Assembly: GCA_030762935.1 (NCBI GenBank)
Contig: CM060900.1
Span: 438,209,259 to 438,273,258, forward strand
Length of the DNA: 64,000 nucleotides
Reading direction: 5' to 3'
Origin: Hymenopus coronatus
Lineage: Eukaryota; Arthropoda; Insecta; Mantodea; Hymenopodidae
Shown here: positions 12,425-24,809 of the stretch, in pieces
Position numbering within the stretch: the stretch's first letter is position 1
Layout of the letters: each line of letters begins with the position of its first letter
The notes under the pieces: generated by a model
Told to the model about the DNA's origin: nothing
Databases searched by the model: none
What the model saw: only the letters and a program-made list of their open reading frames with translations
Translations under genes and position numbers: made by a program

Positions 12425-13798
12425 GCCCTTTGTATTCTTACTTTAAATGCATTTTCTCAAGTATTTATTCATTAAAATATTTCCTCCTTAACTTTTGAAT
12501 CAATAAAGTCACAGATCTGAAACCTGGAAGTCTGTTTCCGAACACTGTTATAAAAGTAATAGACCATATTCACTTACATATCTCTGAAATTAATAAATGA
12601 TTATCTTATATCCATTGAAATGTTTTATTTTTAGTATACTAAGTGTAAGAACTTTTAAAAAATAACCAATGCTTTCATTTTGTAGATAATAGTCTAATTT
12701 ATATAATAATACATTATGCTTATGCGTTTACATCATCTCTGAATATAATGTATTTTGGGAATTTTTCATAAACAATAATTCTATAATTAAAAGGGTAAGC
12801 TCTATGTAGATTGCAATAGTTTTTTCAGGTTATCTTAAATATGCCAGTATTTCCTTAGAAAGTTTTACAAACTTCTTTTAGTGAATTTTGGGTGTTTTAA
12901 AGATACTTCCGTTTTCCTGAATTGCAGATAACATATAGTTTCAGGTAGAATTACCTCAGTATTCTGCGATAAAGTACGAACAATAGCAGACAGGCAGGTT
13001 GACTGGCTGGAGGAGTTTTTCGCCAAATGTCTGCCTTTGTTCACCTCATCTTTCCCCTTTCAAATCCTTTTATGGCCAGCCATTGTATTTTCATTCTCAG
13101 TGTATTTTCAACTTGCCTAAAGTGAAGAGTGCAGAGAGTGAAAAATTTCAATCTTACGTTCGGTGAATTTAGTGATAAAAATACTGGTGAGGTTGTCTTA
13201 TTTCGCAAATAATCTGAAGTGCAAGAAACGTTTCACAGTGCAATATCATTGCAATACTGCGAATCAAAGAACTGTTTAAATATACTTAATGCGCTGAAAG
13301 TAGGCAAACTGTACTGATTTAAAACATACAGAGATTATTAGATCAGGTATGACATTCGCCTATTTTGCTTAGTCAATCAAAAGATTTCTTTCAGTGGTTA
13401 AATATTCTTTTCTCTTCCACATATTTGTTCTCGGTTTTGGAAACGGCATGCAACCATTGTGGATAAATAACCACTGTTTGACACGTCAAGTTCCATAGAT
13501 TTTATCAGTAGATATTACTGTTTTTCATGATATTGATGTATAATATTACTATTATAGTAACAAAATGCCCTTACATTGCATGGTATGGTTATGATGGTCA
13601 TATTTTGTATTTTATTGGTAATATTTTTATGTATTTTTCGATCATAACGGTATGTATATTTTCTAATTTTTAGGTCATATAAATCCGCCCCCTAGTGATA
13701 AGTTGTGAAAATTTGTCCCATTTAGAACATGGCCCCGTAAAAAGAGAAACAAATAGTGTTTGCTCCCGTCGGACATAAGTAAAATAAAACATTCGTTA
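12425..13798. other. no gene recognised
   Basis: AT-rich sequence with no repeat or coding signal that I can support. Confidence 0.5.
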
Positions 13799-13995
13799 GT
13801 TTTTTTTTTTTTTTTTTTTTATTAAGTGTTCTTTCTCTCGTATGTTTTATTGGTATGTTTCTGTATGCTTGATTTATATGTTCATGCTGACGTGCGTGCA
13901 ACCACAAACACCCTTACAGAGACACACACGTCCATGTACAGAGCGGGATTCGAACCTATACTACAGCTTATAAAAGCTAAGTTTCATAGGGAGTG
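13799..13995 (-). mobile_element. SINE4-type tRNA-derived element with poly(A)
   Basis: The minus strand reads a B box (GGTTCGAATCCCGC near 13,946-13,960), TGTACATGGACGTGTGTGTC, GGGTGTTTGTGGTTGCACGC and finally a poly(A) tail, seen as T21 at 13,800-13,820. The A box is weak. Confidence 0.55.
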
Positions 13996-14112
13996 AGGCA
14001 AGAAGGACCGGTACATTTGTACTAGAGTACACTCAGCACCAACTGCCTTGGAAAATCTTAATTTTATGTAGTTATGCTCAATATCAGAATTTTCTCGTGT
14101 TTTAGTGCAATG

Positions 14113-14370
14113 GGGGCCGCGCCGTGGCCGAGTGGTTAGACCACTCGACTCTCACCTAGACGGCCGGGGTTCGATCCCAAGCGACCGCATGTGAGATTTG
14201 TGGTGGACAAAACGGCGCTGGGGCGGGTTTTCTCCGGGTACTCCGATTTCCCCCGCCATCGCATTCCACCGGTGCTCCATCATCATTCATGTATCATCAG
14301 TGTCACCGCCTGCGGTGCCATTAGTAGTTAAAGCGGGCGTTAAACACTACCAAAAAAAAAAAAAAAAAAA
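14113..14370 (+). mobile_element. SINE1, full-length, young copy
   Basis: tRNA-derived SINE. The head has an A box (GTGGCCGAGTGG at 14,123-14,134) and a B box (GGTTCGATCCC near 14,168-14,178). The body includes GGGCGGGTTTTCTCCGGGTA and GTTAAAGCGGGCGTTAAACA, then poly(A) to 14,370. It is flanked by a near-match duplication: TAGTGCAATG at 14,103-14,112 and TAGTGTCATG at 14,371-14,380 (8 of 10). It differs from the copy at 39.8 kb by about one substitution and one deletion of roughly 20 bases, so the family was recently active. Mobilisation depends on a partner LINE supplied in trans. Confidence 0.9.
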
Positions 14371-14394
14371 TAGTGTCATGTTTCCTTTTTTTTT

Positions 14395-14500
14395 GGTGTA
14401 AGTACGCACATTGGTTTCCACATAAACACATACACGTGCACAAACAACGGGCCCAAAAAGGGACTGAAACCAGCAGCCCCCCACAGCATGAAGCGCGGCG
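14395..14500 (-). mobile_element. SINE4-type fragment
   Basis: The minus strand has GGTTTCAGTCCCTTTTTGGG (a degraded B box) followed by a TG-rich body (TGTGCACGTGTATGTGTTTA). It lies directly beside the SINE1 poly(A) tail. No tail of its own is seen. Confidence 0.4.
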
Positions 14501-14573
14501 AAAGTGAAACGTGTCAGTGAACGTGACCAAGGGGATCTAGAAAGTGCGCCTGCATGTCTCTCGTGTTTAAAGG

Positions 14574-14742
14574 ATGGGAGGTGAATAAATGCAAATAATT
14601 TTATACTTAGTAGAGAGCAATGCATATAATGTATCTCATTTTGTCCGCTTACCAATAGCAATGTTTAAAAATGAAGTACAAATTTCGGGCTCTAATGTGT
14701 TTTGAACGGTCCTGCGGCATGTCTTGTGTTTACATACAACAC
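14574..14742 (-). repeat. Rep2 (MITE-like) end fragment
   Basis: Opens with the Rep2 terminal inverted repeat GGGAGGTGAATAAATGCAAA at 14,576-14,595. It then follows, base order preserved, the reverse complement of the right end of the copy at 30.35-30.79 kb (TATCTCATTTTGTCCGCTTA; GTGTTTTGAACGGTC). The other end is missing. Confidence 0.7.
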
Positions 14743-15080
14743 GCAACTGCCAGCTTTTGTGTTAAATACAACCCGCACACCGTATACTTACATTCACGTG
14801 ACTCACAGTGAGGAAATAAGGGGCCGATAAAGTCGCAAAAGTTCCTTTACCCGATGAATGGTTTTACAAATGGTGAATTAACGGATGTTCTTTAATTTTC
14901 GCCGCCCAGTGTTACGAGGGACATCAGCTATTTCTAAATCATCACCTTCCCATAAGAGGAACGTTACCTGGAGTGTATCAAAGGATCTATGACTCGAGCT
15001 CTCTTAATTCCCGATTTAAAGGTTCTTTAAGTGTTGAAATTTCCTTCTTATTCCTCACCTTTGTAAGAGCAATGAGGATG

Positions 15081-15784
<704 letters not shown>

Positions 15785-15984
15785 TTTTTATTTCTCTGCA
15801 AGTGGGTATCACCCGGTGGCAGAGTTATATATGTATACAAGATATATAAACAATAAATCACAGCTGCCAGTTTATGGCTTTGTAAACTAGATATAATAGT
15901 TATTTACACAAATATGAAATCATTAATTTTTCTCTCAATTCAGATTAATTAATTTCATAATTAGAATCACCAACCAATTTAACA

Positions 15985-16665
15985 TTTGTGTTTACAACAA
16001 TATAAAATGACAAGCATTTCATTTAAGGAATATTTACAAAAATATCCAACATTAAAATCAAGATTTTTTCTAAATTTCTTCAGAGACAGGGGACAACACC
16101 GAAAGGCTGCTCCAGGCAATTCATTCCAGTCTTTTGTGGTTCTATTTACAAAGGAGAACTTTCCCACATCACTTCTGTATCTTCTACCCTTAAATTTGAA
16201 CGGATGATCGTTTCGTGCATAGTAAGTTGGGTTTTCCAGTTTGTCAGTAACGTCCTTCCCATGCGTTGCCAGCGTAAGCTTTAAATAAAGCGCACAACCT
16301 CTGTTTCCCACGCCTAACTTTCAACGGCTCCCATTTTATCTCCTCAGCGTTTGTAAGCCCAAAATATTTACCCCTTTTTATGCATTTTATAGCCCTTTTC
16401 TGGATCTTTTCTAACGAATCAATTTGATTTACTCTATACGGGTCCCAACAAGTTACTCCAAATTCCATGACCGGCCGCACGCGATTTCCCTGGACTTTGC
16501 ACTCCCCTTTTTTAAAATCTTCATTAAGAATTCCAGTGTTTTCCACGCTTTCTTAGATACAGAATTTACCTGCTCGTCCCATCCAGCATTACTCGCCAAG
16601 TAAACTCCCAAGTATTTGCAGCTGTCCATCTTTGGAATTTCTTCCCCACCCATGTGATAGTTCTG
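15985..16665 (-). pseudogene. LINE C-terminal region, broken
   Basis: Follows the RT domain. It reads CKYLGVYLASNAGWDEQVN and KKAWKTLEFLMKILKKG (16,653-16,520), then after a frameshift near 16,500 RVRPVMEFGVTCWDPY and IDSLEKIQKRAIKCIKRGKY. After another shift it gives NDHPFKFKGRRYRSDVGKF and NRTTKDWNELPGAAF near 16,060-16,200. This 'KYLGV...RPVMEYG...WDP...Q.RA' order is the usual thumb and tail of CR1/L2/Jockey-type RTs. At least two frameshifts separate the pieces. Confidence 0.8.
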
Positions 16666-17755
16666 CAGAATTTTTTCCCTAGATCAATTAAATGCAATTG
16701 ACTTACTTTTGCCAGCGTTAATTTTCATTTTATTTGCAGCAGTCTAATCACTAATTTCATTTAAATCACCCTGAAGAGCAGTCTCATCTTCAACATTTCT
16801 AATTTTATTGTAAATAATACAATCGTCTGCAAACAACCTTATCTGGCATTTTATATTGACAGTTATGTCGTTTACAAAAATAAGAAAAAGTAACGGCCCC
16901 AGTACTGAGCCTTGGGGTACTCCCGAGCTTACCATACCCCTTTCAGATAGCTCCTTGCCTACTTTTACCCTTTGCGATCTTCCTTCCAAAAAATTGTTAA
17001 CCCACAGAACTAGGCGTTTATCAATTCCTGTAGCAGTTAGCTTCTGGATAAGTAAATTATATGATACATCAAAAGCTTTGGAAAAATCTATCACCACGGC
17101 ATCTGTTCTTCCCCTTGCATCCACCTCCTCTGTTAATCTTGAAATAATGACGTTATCTGGCTTTCACACGAGTATCCAGGTCTGAACCCATGTTGCGTTT
17201 TATTGAACCACTTTTTGTTTTATAATTCCTCCCGTATATATTCCACAATTAAACGTTCCATCAATTGGCACACTACTGAAGTTAGGCTGACTGGTCGATA
17301 ATTATTTAGTTCTGTTTTATTTCCCCCTTTATGTATTGGAACTACAATCGCGGTTTTCCAGTCTTCCGGTAAGGCACAGTTATTTATTAGTATATTAAAT
17401 AAAAGCATTAGGTACGGAGTCATGGATTCCCCTCCAATTTTTAGTATTTCGGTCAGTATATTATCAGGACCCCTCGACTTTCGATTTTGCAACATTCTGA
17501 TCCTTCTGCGCAATTTGGATGCCATTATTTGAAAAACGGAATTTCCACTATCCTCAATTTCCAATTTATAATTATAATCCGTTTTGTTAAAAACAGACAC
17601 AAAATGTGAATTTAATGCGTTCGCTTTTTCCTTATCGTTCAATATGGCAATTCCATTTTCCTTGAGTTCTGGTATGCCAAGTTTATTTCCCCTGCGTCTA
17701 CTTACATAATTGTAAAAAGATTTCCAACTATTATTGGCCCGCTAAGAATTTGTTC
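16665..17755 (-). pseudogene. LINE reverse transcriptase domain, broken
   Basis: The reading frame resumes after a one-base shift at about 17,740 (YNYVSRRRGNKLGIPELK) and continues through KSRGPDNILTEILKIGG, PEDWKTAIVVPIHKGG and NNYRPVSLTSVVCQLMERLI to 17,220. There a TAA interrupts it, followed by KTQHGFRPGYSCESQ. A further shift near 17,135 leads into AVVIDFSKAFD (palm motif A, catalytic Asp), SSGVPQGSVLGPLLFLIFVN (motif B) and RLFADDCIIYNKI (motif C, FADD catalytic pair). Two more in-frame stops fall at about 16,742 and 16,685. The catalytic residues are intact although the frame is dead. Confidence 0.9.
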
Positions 17756-18720
17756 TAAGAACCACTCCTGGGCTTGCAACGTTTCGTCTTTCAATTGTTT
17801 AGCTAATTCTTTATATCTGTTAAAATGCCAATCTGACTTCTTCCGTTTATGAAACGCGCGCCTAGACTTTCGTTTAAGTATTCTGATGGATCCTGTATAA
17901 TATTCTGGATCATCATTTTGTTTGATAACTTTGTATGGAACGTATTTCTTTATTGATTCCGAAATAAGTATTTTGAAACTATCCCATGCTGCATCTACAT
18001 TTGTTGCAGATTTTACAAACAGGCCAAATTGCTTTTTGAGAAAAGTCTGAATTCCATCTACGTCTGCTCTGCAGAAGTTAAAACTAATAATTTCCTCTCC
18101 TTCAAACCGGTTTCGCACCTTCCAGTTTATGTCTAATTGTACACAGCTGTGGTCACTTATACTTGGAAAAACCTCACATGCGCTAAACAATGACTCAGGT
18201 CTGCATAGAAACACGTCCAGTACAGCCGATTTCCGGGTATCTGTTTTGACTACCTGCGAAAACCCATGATCCCAAACCAGAAGGTTAACAACACATTGAG
18301 CTTCACCTCCTAATAACTGCCCATTCCAGTTTACATTTGGCAAATTTAGATCTCCTGCTAAAATAACATTTTTTCCCGTTTCCGAAGAAATTTTTTCTAC
18401 TAGTTTATGAAGAGTTTTAAAGTTAGTTTCGCCAGGTGGTCTGTAACACGCTATTAATGTAATGTTATTTGCTTCGTTTTCGTGATCGATAATTTCAATG
18501 GCCATCATTTCTACGTCTTCTTCCACCCAGAGTATCTTACTGCTTAACTCTAACTTGGTACAAATAAAATTTCCCCCTCCCCTTCCTTCCCTGTCCCTCC
18601 TAAACACCCTGTAATCTGATCTAAATATCTCCGCGTCATTAATATCAACACTAAGCCATGACTACGTACCTATAATCACACTTGGATTACTTATTTCCAT
18701 TAAATTCCAAAATTATAATG
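17735..18720 (-). pseudogene. LINE endonuclease (EEP-type) region, broken
   Basis: The frame reads NPSVIIGT, a TAG in the place of the conserved Glu of 'GTES/TWL', then SWLSVDINDAEIFRSDYRVF, IEIIDHENEANNITLIACYR, PPGE, VILAGDLNLPNVNW (the GDLN/GDFN catalytic block), RPESLF and PSISDHSCVQLDI (the SDH catalytic block). After that comes the linker to the RT, with DPEYYTGSIRILKRKSRRAF. The loss of the catalytic Glu to a stop, together with a frameshift near 18,690 and another at 17,740, shows that this copy cannot make a working enzyme. Confidence 0.85.
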
Positions 18721-18954
18721 TTTTGTTTATGATGCTTCGGCAATTTACCTGTAACAGCCTTAAGGAATGTGCCCCTACCTGAGAATCGTCGCTTCCCCGA
18801 AGCCGTTGTCAGTGCTGCCCGGTGACACCGCTCCACTCGGATACCCTGTTATTTAATGAACAGAAGTGGAAATATTTGCATGTTGGTTTGAACTCTGTAT
18901 TTATTCAACGAAACCAAATTTAAATAAGACATTGTCAATGTGTTCAGTATTTTT

Positions 18955-19235
18955 AAGTTGAACCACAAATACATTATGAATCAGATAATGTATGAAAACA
19001 AAAATTATGTTTACGAAGGTTGAAGTTTTAGTGCGCTCGATATTATTCCCTCACATCGCACTACCTATGCTCTAGCAGGGCAGAGAAGGTTCAACCTGTT
19101 ACGCAAACAATCACCGAACGTCTGAGATAGGCAATAATAGGCATCTTAAAAACATCGAACATCGTGAAAAAGCTGCAAATACTGGATCATCACATCGTCC
19201 TCGCGGATACAAATATTTGCACTTATTCACCTCCC
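18955..19235 (-). repeat. Rep2 (MITE-like) copy, one end present
   Basis: The terminal inverted repeat ATTTGCACTTATTCACCTCC lies at 19,214-19,233. Reading down, the sequence matches the copies at 30.35 and 60.85 kb (GATGTGATGATCCAGTATTT; TATCTCAGACGTTCGG; GCGTAACAGGTTGAACC). It also shares with the 60.85 kb copy an internal part (AAAACTTCAACCTT; TACATTATCTGATTC) that the 30.35 kb copy lacks. The far end is not identifiable. (TG)n at 19,238-19,274 abuts the terminus. Confidence 0.65.
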
Positions 19236-19277
<42 letters not shown>

Positions 19278-19339
19278 TATAAAAGTGTACTAAACTCATA
19301 TTTCCGCGGTACCTGAGATTTGTAAGCTTCACTGTTTCC

Positions 19340-19895
19340 ACTGGACTGAAGCTACATTTAAAATCTTACTGCGCCCAACCACTTTTCCAACATTACACGT
19401 AATATGGCGGCAGATACTAAAAGCCCCTCTGCCTGGAACTGGGCAGCAAAGAGCAATATTACCACTTCACTAATCAAATTACTACAAAAAAGGAAGCATG
19501 TATGACAGAAAAGAAAATGAAAATAACTGAATTTTGTGTTGCTTGTCTACTTTTTAGATGACCCTTACATACGGAGAACAACAGTTGGAAAGGATGAACC
19601 TACATAGAAGTTTCTGTATCTCTAAGGTGTAAAAATATCTACTAAGGCTCTAACAACCTAAGACAGTGCTGGTATATTATGGAAACGGCCATGTCCTTTA
19701 GATGCTTCCGCTGGAATTCGTTATTATGTTTTTGAAAATAATCGCAATCCAACGATAGATTGAACAAAAATATCACGCAACTTGGGTTTTCAAGTTAATG
19801 TATCTGTGAAATTTCACCCAAAATTAGAATTACTAAAAAGTATTTTTTTCATAATAAAAAAATACTGCATCTAAAGTTTAAGAAAATATGTAGTT
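19340..19895. other. no gene recognised
   Basis: A short block near 19,793 (TTAATGTATCTGTGAAATTT) resembles the start of Rep3 at 25.4 and 52.3 kb. Nothing else is supported. Confidence 0.4.
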
Positions 19896-19899
19896 TTTT

Positions 19900-20760
19900 C
19901 ACTTTCTCTGCCAGTACAATTTACATATATGCATAGACGGTGGAGAAGGTATTGTTAAACCCAAAAATTCGATACTGAGCTATTACCGGAAATACAGGCT
20001 TTAAGGACCTCTTAACCCAAAACAACATTTTTTAAAAAAAATCCGTCTTGTGCACGCGCATGTGCGTCTGTGTTTGTCACAGCTTAAGAACGTTAAATAT
20101 CAACAGGAAATCACAAGAAGATCTTCAGGAAAATCCCCGATATCCAAACTACCCTTTACAAGGAGCTTTGTTCTTTCCTTTCTTTAATTGTTTATTTTCT
20201 CAAAATGTCCCTAACAACTTTGATAAAAATCTGTATTTTGAAAATATTTACCTAATAAATAAAATTCATATTTTGAATTTTCTGGGAATAGCCCCTGAAG
20301 ACCTCTGCATTCAGAGTGACGTTTGAATAACTGGTAAAATGTAAGAAATAGACAAAACTTACTACAGAAAATGTAGATCTCCATAAAACACAAAATGTAT
20401 GTCATATACACGTTTTTGTAGAGCTAATAATTTTCAACATATTCCCAGTTATTGGTTTCAATTTTAAAATAATTAGACGTTCCTCAAATGCGAAATACTC
20501 ATTCCGTTTCTTTCTTTTTTTTTTCTTTTTACTTCTGGTCATGGAAGGAGAACCGAATTTCAAAGTCAGTGGCATAGTGACAGCTTTAGCAGCGTTTGGC
20601 TGTTGCCTTAGCCTTGTGTACTCCCTTATTTCCCTTCTACTTTATAGGAAGCAAGTAATAACACAATTTCTACTAATTGTGTCTGCATTTGCATGATGTA
20701 GATAAAGAATACTAAATAATTTGTTTACAGAACAGATGGAGAAAGTCATATGAATGGGAC
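19900..20760 (+). repeat. Rep1 copy D
   Basis: Opens CACTTTCTCTGCCAGTACAA and closes AACAGATGGAGAAAGTCATA followed by TGAATGGGAC. Family order is preserved throughout (ATTGAGCTA-type start block, GAATTTTCTGGGAATAGCC, ATATTCCCAGTTATTGG, TGGTCATGGAAGGAGAACC). Near full length. Confidence 0.8.
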
Positions 20761-20764
20761 GAAA

Positions 20765-21745
20765 AAGAGTTTTCCACTTCAGAATTTGTACCATCAATTA
20801 ACAACCTATAAATAAAAGGTGCATTCTTATTTATAGTTATGCCCAAATTTAAACATTATTTTCCCGAAAACTTTTACATTTTTTCATAATCAAAATCCTC
20901 GACACGATTGTTTTAAAGTTATGTTACTATTTCAAAACTACATTATAAGAAATAAATTATTAAATTCTGATAAATCAAAATTTTTGGAGAATACAGAAAG
21001 TAATAAATGTTTACAACAATCGAGAAATAATATAAATGAATCAGAAATAATAGATTAATTTACTAACTCATTTACTGTATATCTTTAATTTTATGTGAGT
21101 ATTTTAACAAATGCATCGCATGTAGCTTTATATTATAATAATGAACATTAATAATAAAAATATTGTTTAAATAACCATGAATTTTGAAAATTTTCCGCAA
21201 TTTTGAAACTGGCGGATATACCACGTTCTTGTGTATAATAAATGGCGTAAATTTAACAAGATGTTACACACTGTGGTCCGCTATTTTAAAGAATGTTTTC
21301 GCTTTTATTTTGATTGTTTGCATTTTGTTTCATATTTTTTGACAAAGATATAGACTATCTCAACCACTAAAGATGTATTTTTAAACGTAGTTACTACAGA
21401 TTATCATTAACACATAGTATTGGGTTTCCCTTGAATGACGCAACTGAAAGTACGCTGCTCCTGAGGCACAAATACACAAATCGGCTGCTGAAGTAGCGGC
21501 AGTGTGACGCGGTATTTCTCCCCTAGGTAAAGCTAAAGATTCGAAACATTATAAATTGTTAACGCTTTACTTTCGTTAAAAAATTACGTTTGCAATAATG
21601 GTCCCTTCTATCTATACAAACCTGGCATCAATTGAATATATTATTGAACTCTTGAATCAGTACTGCTAACCCAAATATTAAATAGTATTTAAACACAAGG
21701 ATCACTGTTAATTTTGGATGTGGTAAAATTATTTTAATTGTATGT
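20765..21745. other. no gene recognised
   Basis: Very AT-rich sequence between two Rep1 copies, with no structure that I can support. Confidence 0.5.
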
Positions 21746-21749
21746 TTAT

Positions 21750-22670
21750 TGCATTCTTTAGCACCTATGTACAATGCACACAGTAGGTAGAGAATGTATT
21801 GCATTCCACCCAAGAATTCGAAACCGAGATTCACCAAAAATATAGTTTTTGAGAACCCTGAATCCCAAATAGTATTTTTAGAAAAAAGTATACAATTCTC
21901 TATTTATTATAGCCGTATAGTATTATAAAATAATAAATAAAGTCAAAACTGTGTGAGCCTTTGGAAAGGATAACTTAAAAACGAAAAGTCTATTAAATAC
22001 CAAACTCAGTGTTTAAGTTTAATGTCTTGCAAGGATGCGAGATAAAGATTTTGAAAAATCCTCCACCCAAACTACACTTTACATAGAATATACTTCGAAA
22101 TATTCGATTTTCTAAAAATGATTTTAATATTTTGATTAAAATGCCATGTATTAAAGAATGTTTATATGGCAAATAAAATGTATATCCTGAATGTTTTGGG
22201 AATAGCCCCTGACTTCTGAACTGACTTTTGCTTAACTGGTAAACCGTAACAGACAGACAAAAGCTTTCTGCACAAAAAATATATATCTCATAAGGACACA
22301 TAATTTATGTCATATATAGTTTTTTTGTACACCTAACCATTTTAGAGATATTCCCTGTTAGTAGTTTTAGTTTAAAAAATGGTTAAACTTCTCTCAAACG
22401 GGAAGCCCTCATCTGTTTCATATCTCTTTTGTTCTACTTCTGGCCATGGAAAGAGAACTGAAAATCAATGACAATCACATAGCGGGAGCTTTAAAAAGAG
22501 TTGTTATCGGTTTAGCTAGTGAAATCCCTTATTTCCCTTCTGCATATAAAAACTGTGTACTAAGACGAATTTCTTCTAGTATTTATTTTGATTAGTATTA
22601 TATATTAAAGAATAATTTCCTTGTAAAAATAGTTTGCAGAACTGATACAGAAAGTTATGTAAATGGAAAG
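21750..22670 (+). repeat. Rep1 copy E
   Basis: Begins at GCACCTATGTACAATGCACA and ends GATACAGAAAGTTATGTAAA. Landmarks: GCATTCCACCCAAGAATTCG, AATACCAAACTCAGTGTTTA, TGTATATCCTGAATGTTTTG, AAACGGGAAGCCCTCATC and TGGCCATGGAAAGAGAACTG. Near full length. Confidence 0.8.
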
Positions 22671-22833
22671 TATAAACATTTTTATGGGGATAGCGGCTTA
22701 AGGATGAGTGGGAACAAATTCGAGATTGTTGAAAATGGGTGTTTACGCGTAGACTCGAAGACTCCTTTGTCACAGCAAGAAGAGTTATCATCATCGTCCT
22801 GCCAATTATTAGACCTAGTGGCCTGTTACGGCC

Positions 22834-23275
22834 TTATTCCATCTCTTCATCGGACGGCCCAACTGTCTTCTTCTTTATGGTCTGTAATTTAATATTTGAC
22901 GTGGAATTCTTGATGCAGGCATTTCGAGTACATGGGACCTTCAATTTAGAATTTTTTTCTATTATTGGATCAATTTTCAATTCTTTCATAATATCTGTAA
23001 GCTTTTTCTTGTCCAGTTTAGTGTATCCTGCAGTTCTTATTAAAAAGTTAATTGCATTAAGTGTGATACGATGTTGATCACTTTGTCGTATGGTCCAAGC
23101 TTCACTTCCATACATTAAAACCGACCTCGCTAGTGTCTTGTAAGCATATATCCAAGTGTGTCTCTGGGTCATAAACGGTTTGAAAATACTATTAATGGTT
23201 CTCGTTGCATAATTGATATTGTTTAATTTTATTGCTAGATAAGTAAATTCTATTAATCTATTGTAATGAATAATA
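22834..23275 (-). pseudogene. RTE-type LINE reverse transcriptase C-terminal fragment
   Basis: The minus-strand frame runs from about 23,275: RLIEFTYLAIKLNNINYATR, then IYAYKTLARSVLMYGSEAWT, then RTAGYTKLDKKKLTDIMKEL and KIDPI. The 'YGSEAWT' and 'RTAGYTLLD' blocks are characteristic of RTE-like RT C-termini in animals. The catalytic palm is absent, so this is a 5'-truncated dead fragment. The frame stays open to 22,834, but homology seems to fade below about 22,930. It is not the missing half of the RTE scrap at 25.6 kb, because the order along the strand is wrong. Confidence 0.8.
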
Positions 23276-23394
23276 GGTTAGGGACGTGGCTTCACTGGTA
23301 CCGCAATGAGATGACCGCTAAAATGTTGCTATTATCCTTGTCATACGACTTCGTTCATGGGTTTGGTCAACCCTGTAGCAGCGCAGTTTGCACG

Positions 23395-23640
23395 TTTTTT
23401 TTTTTTTTTTAAATACGGTACCGGAGTCTGATCAGGACTCCGGCGCTGTATACCCTACTTTTATTTACCTTGTTTTTCTGTATTATTACTGGATTGCTGT
23501 TTTCTTACTGTTACAACACACACATAAACACAAACATATAACACCCATGCCCAAGGCGGGACTTGAGCCCACGATCCCCAGCGCTACGAAGCACCAAAGC
23601 GGGACGCCTTGGCGATCGCGGCCATGGGGACCGGCGTGCT
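23395..23640 (-). mobile_element. SINE4-type element with poly(A)
   Basis: On the minus strand: CATGGCCGCGATCGCCAAGG (A-box region), GGGCTCAAGTCCCGCC (B-box-like, 23,560-23,577), a TG-rich body (TTATATGTTTGTGTTTATGT), the self-complementary block CCGGAGTCCTGATCAGACTC near 23,424-23,443, and poly(A) seen as T16 at 23,395-23,410. Confidence 0.65.
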
Positions 23641-23679
23641 TCGGCAGTACGTGAACGTAAGGAGAGGGAATCTAAGCGC

Positions 23680-24240
23680 TGTGCTACGAACAGCGGCTAT
23701 TACTGAAGTCATGTATAACTATTAGTTTCATATAAGACATATCAAGAGACAATTCTGCTAATAAACAAGAGAGCTGGATTCTTTATAATGAAATAATACT
23801 TTTATCATACATTTAGGCAGGTTCATACTACAAGGAGACAGCAAGAATTCCATTATTGACGTCACCACAGTCATTATTGACGTCTGCATCACCTTCTTTG
23901 TGATCGCCATCATTGTCAGAGTCACTGTCTTCTAAGAATTCAAAGCTCAAAAGCCCTGTAATCACTTGAAAATTACCGTCTTGGTTAGAAATGCTAGTTT
24001 TTGTGCTGTTATTTTGGTATTGAGCTCTTTAAAATGTATATTTAGCAAACATACACCAGCACAAAGTACAGGCACTATGCCATTTAACACCTACCGATGT
24101 TACTAGTATATCGCACAACTTTAAACATAAAACACTCCACAAGATAGCTGCTGCAAAATTTAATTATAGTTAGGTACTGCTTCAAATTCAGGACTGATTG
24201 TGTTTACAAGACTACTACAAACTGACATTTGCTGGGTTTT
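23680..24240. other. no gene recognised
   Basis: AT-rich sequence without a signal that I can support. Confidence 0.5.
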
Positions 24241-24242
24241 TC

Positions 24243-24432
24243 TTTTTTTTTTTTTTTTTTGTTAGAGTTTAACGTCCGCTTTTACTGCTCTGGCACCGCA
24301 GGCGATGACACTGATGATACATGAAGTTGGAGCCCCGGTGGAATGTGATGGCGGGGGAAACCGGAGAACCCGGAAAATGCGCCCCTGTGCTTCTTTGTCC
24401 ACCACAAATCTCACATATGATCGCTTGGGATT
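24243..24432 (-). mobile_element. SINE1 copy, 5'-truncated
   Basis: The poly(A) tail appears as T18 at 24,243-24,260, followed by the reverse complement of the SINE1 body (AGTTTAACGTCCGCTTTTAC; ACCGCAGGCGATGACACTGA; CACCACAAATCTCACATATG). The match stops just after the B-box side of the head (TCGCTTGGGATT), so the A box is missing. Confidence 0.85.
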
Positions 24433-24644
24433 TGCTGGTGTGGTTAATGCGTTAAGTGAAGGAATATTTTGTTACAGACAGACCAAATGCTAAACACAGC
24501 GAGCTTTAAACAATTTATATATAATACATAACCAAAATTTAAAAAACCAGTGCTAGAAACATATTTTTTATCGGTATGCGCAGAAATGAGTGGTGTCCCT
24601 TTTTAGAACTATAGTTTTTCCGAAGGTACTAAACATTTTCCAGC

Positions 24645-24800
24645 TGGCCCCGTAGCTCAGTCGGTACCCTGCCTGTGCGAGGGGTCCCAGGTTGAGGCAG
24701 GAATTTTTCTCTGCTCTAGGTTATTTCCTAATCTTCCCAGAGTTTGGAGATGTGGATGTGTGTGTAATCTAATGAATAAAATAGAAACCCAACAACAACG
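24645..24800 (+). mobile_element. tRNA-derived SINE-like sequence
   Basis: An A-box-like CGTAGCTCAGTCGGTACC at 24,651-24,668 is followed by a degraded B box (GGGGTCCCAGGTTGAGGC). The body GGAATTTTTCTCTGCTCTAG resembles the 12.3 kb SINE4 copy (minus-strand GGGAATTTTTCTTTAGCC). It has no clean cloverleaf or CCA-side pairing, so I do not call a functional tRNA gene. Confidence 0.45.
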
Positions 24801-24809
24801 TGCAGTACT

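Larger units (their letters stand above)
15785..18850 (-). mobile_element. decayed non-LTR retrotransposon (CR1/L2/Jockey-like LINE)
   Basis: A 3 kb minus-strand LINE. In order from high to low coordinate it carries an apurinic-like endonuclease region, a reverse transcriptase with the FADD motif, a C-terminal region, and a 3' untranslated part ending AGAGAAATAAAAAA at 15,785. Several stops and frameshifts make it dead. No ORF1 is recognisable upstream, so it is probably 5'-truncated near 18,800-18,850. The RT looks like the CR1/L2/Jockey group rather than RTE or R2, judging from the 'GFRPGYSCESQ', 'DFSKAFD' and 'SSGVPQGSVLGPLLF' blocks. I cannot fix the clade without a tree. No target-site duplication is visible. 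Confidence 0.85.

Noticed and set aside
14113..14190. SINE1 head as a genuine tRNA gene
   Set aside because: It continues without a terminator into the same body and poly(A) in six loci, so it is a SINE head.
24645..24720. Possible functional tRNA gene (GTAGCTCAGTCGG)
   Set aside because: The B box is degraded and I could not form a full cloverleaf with a paired acceptor stem; the downstream body resembles a SINE.
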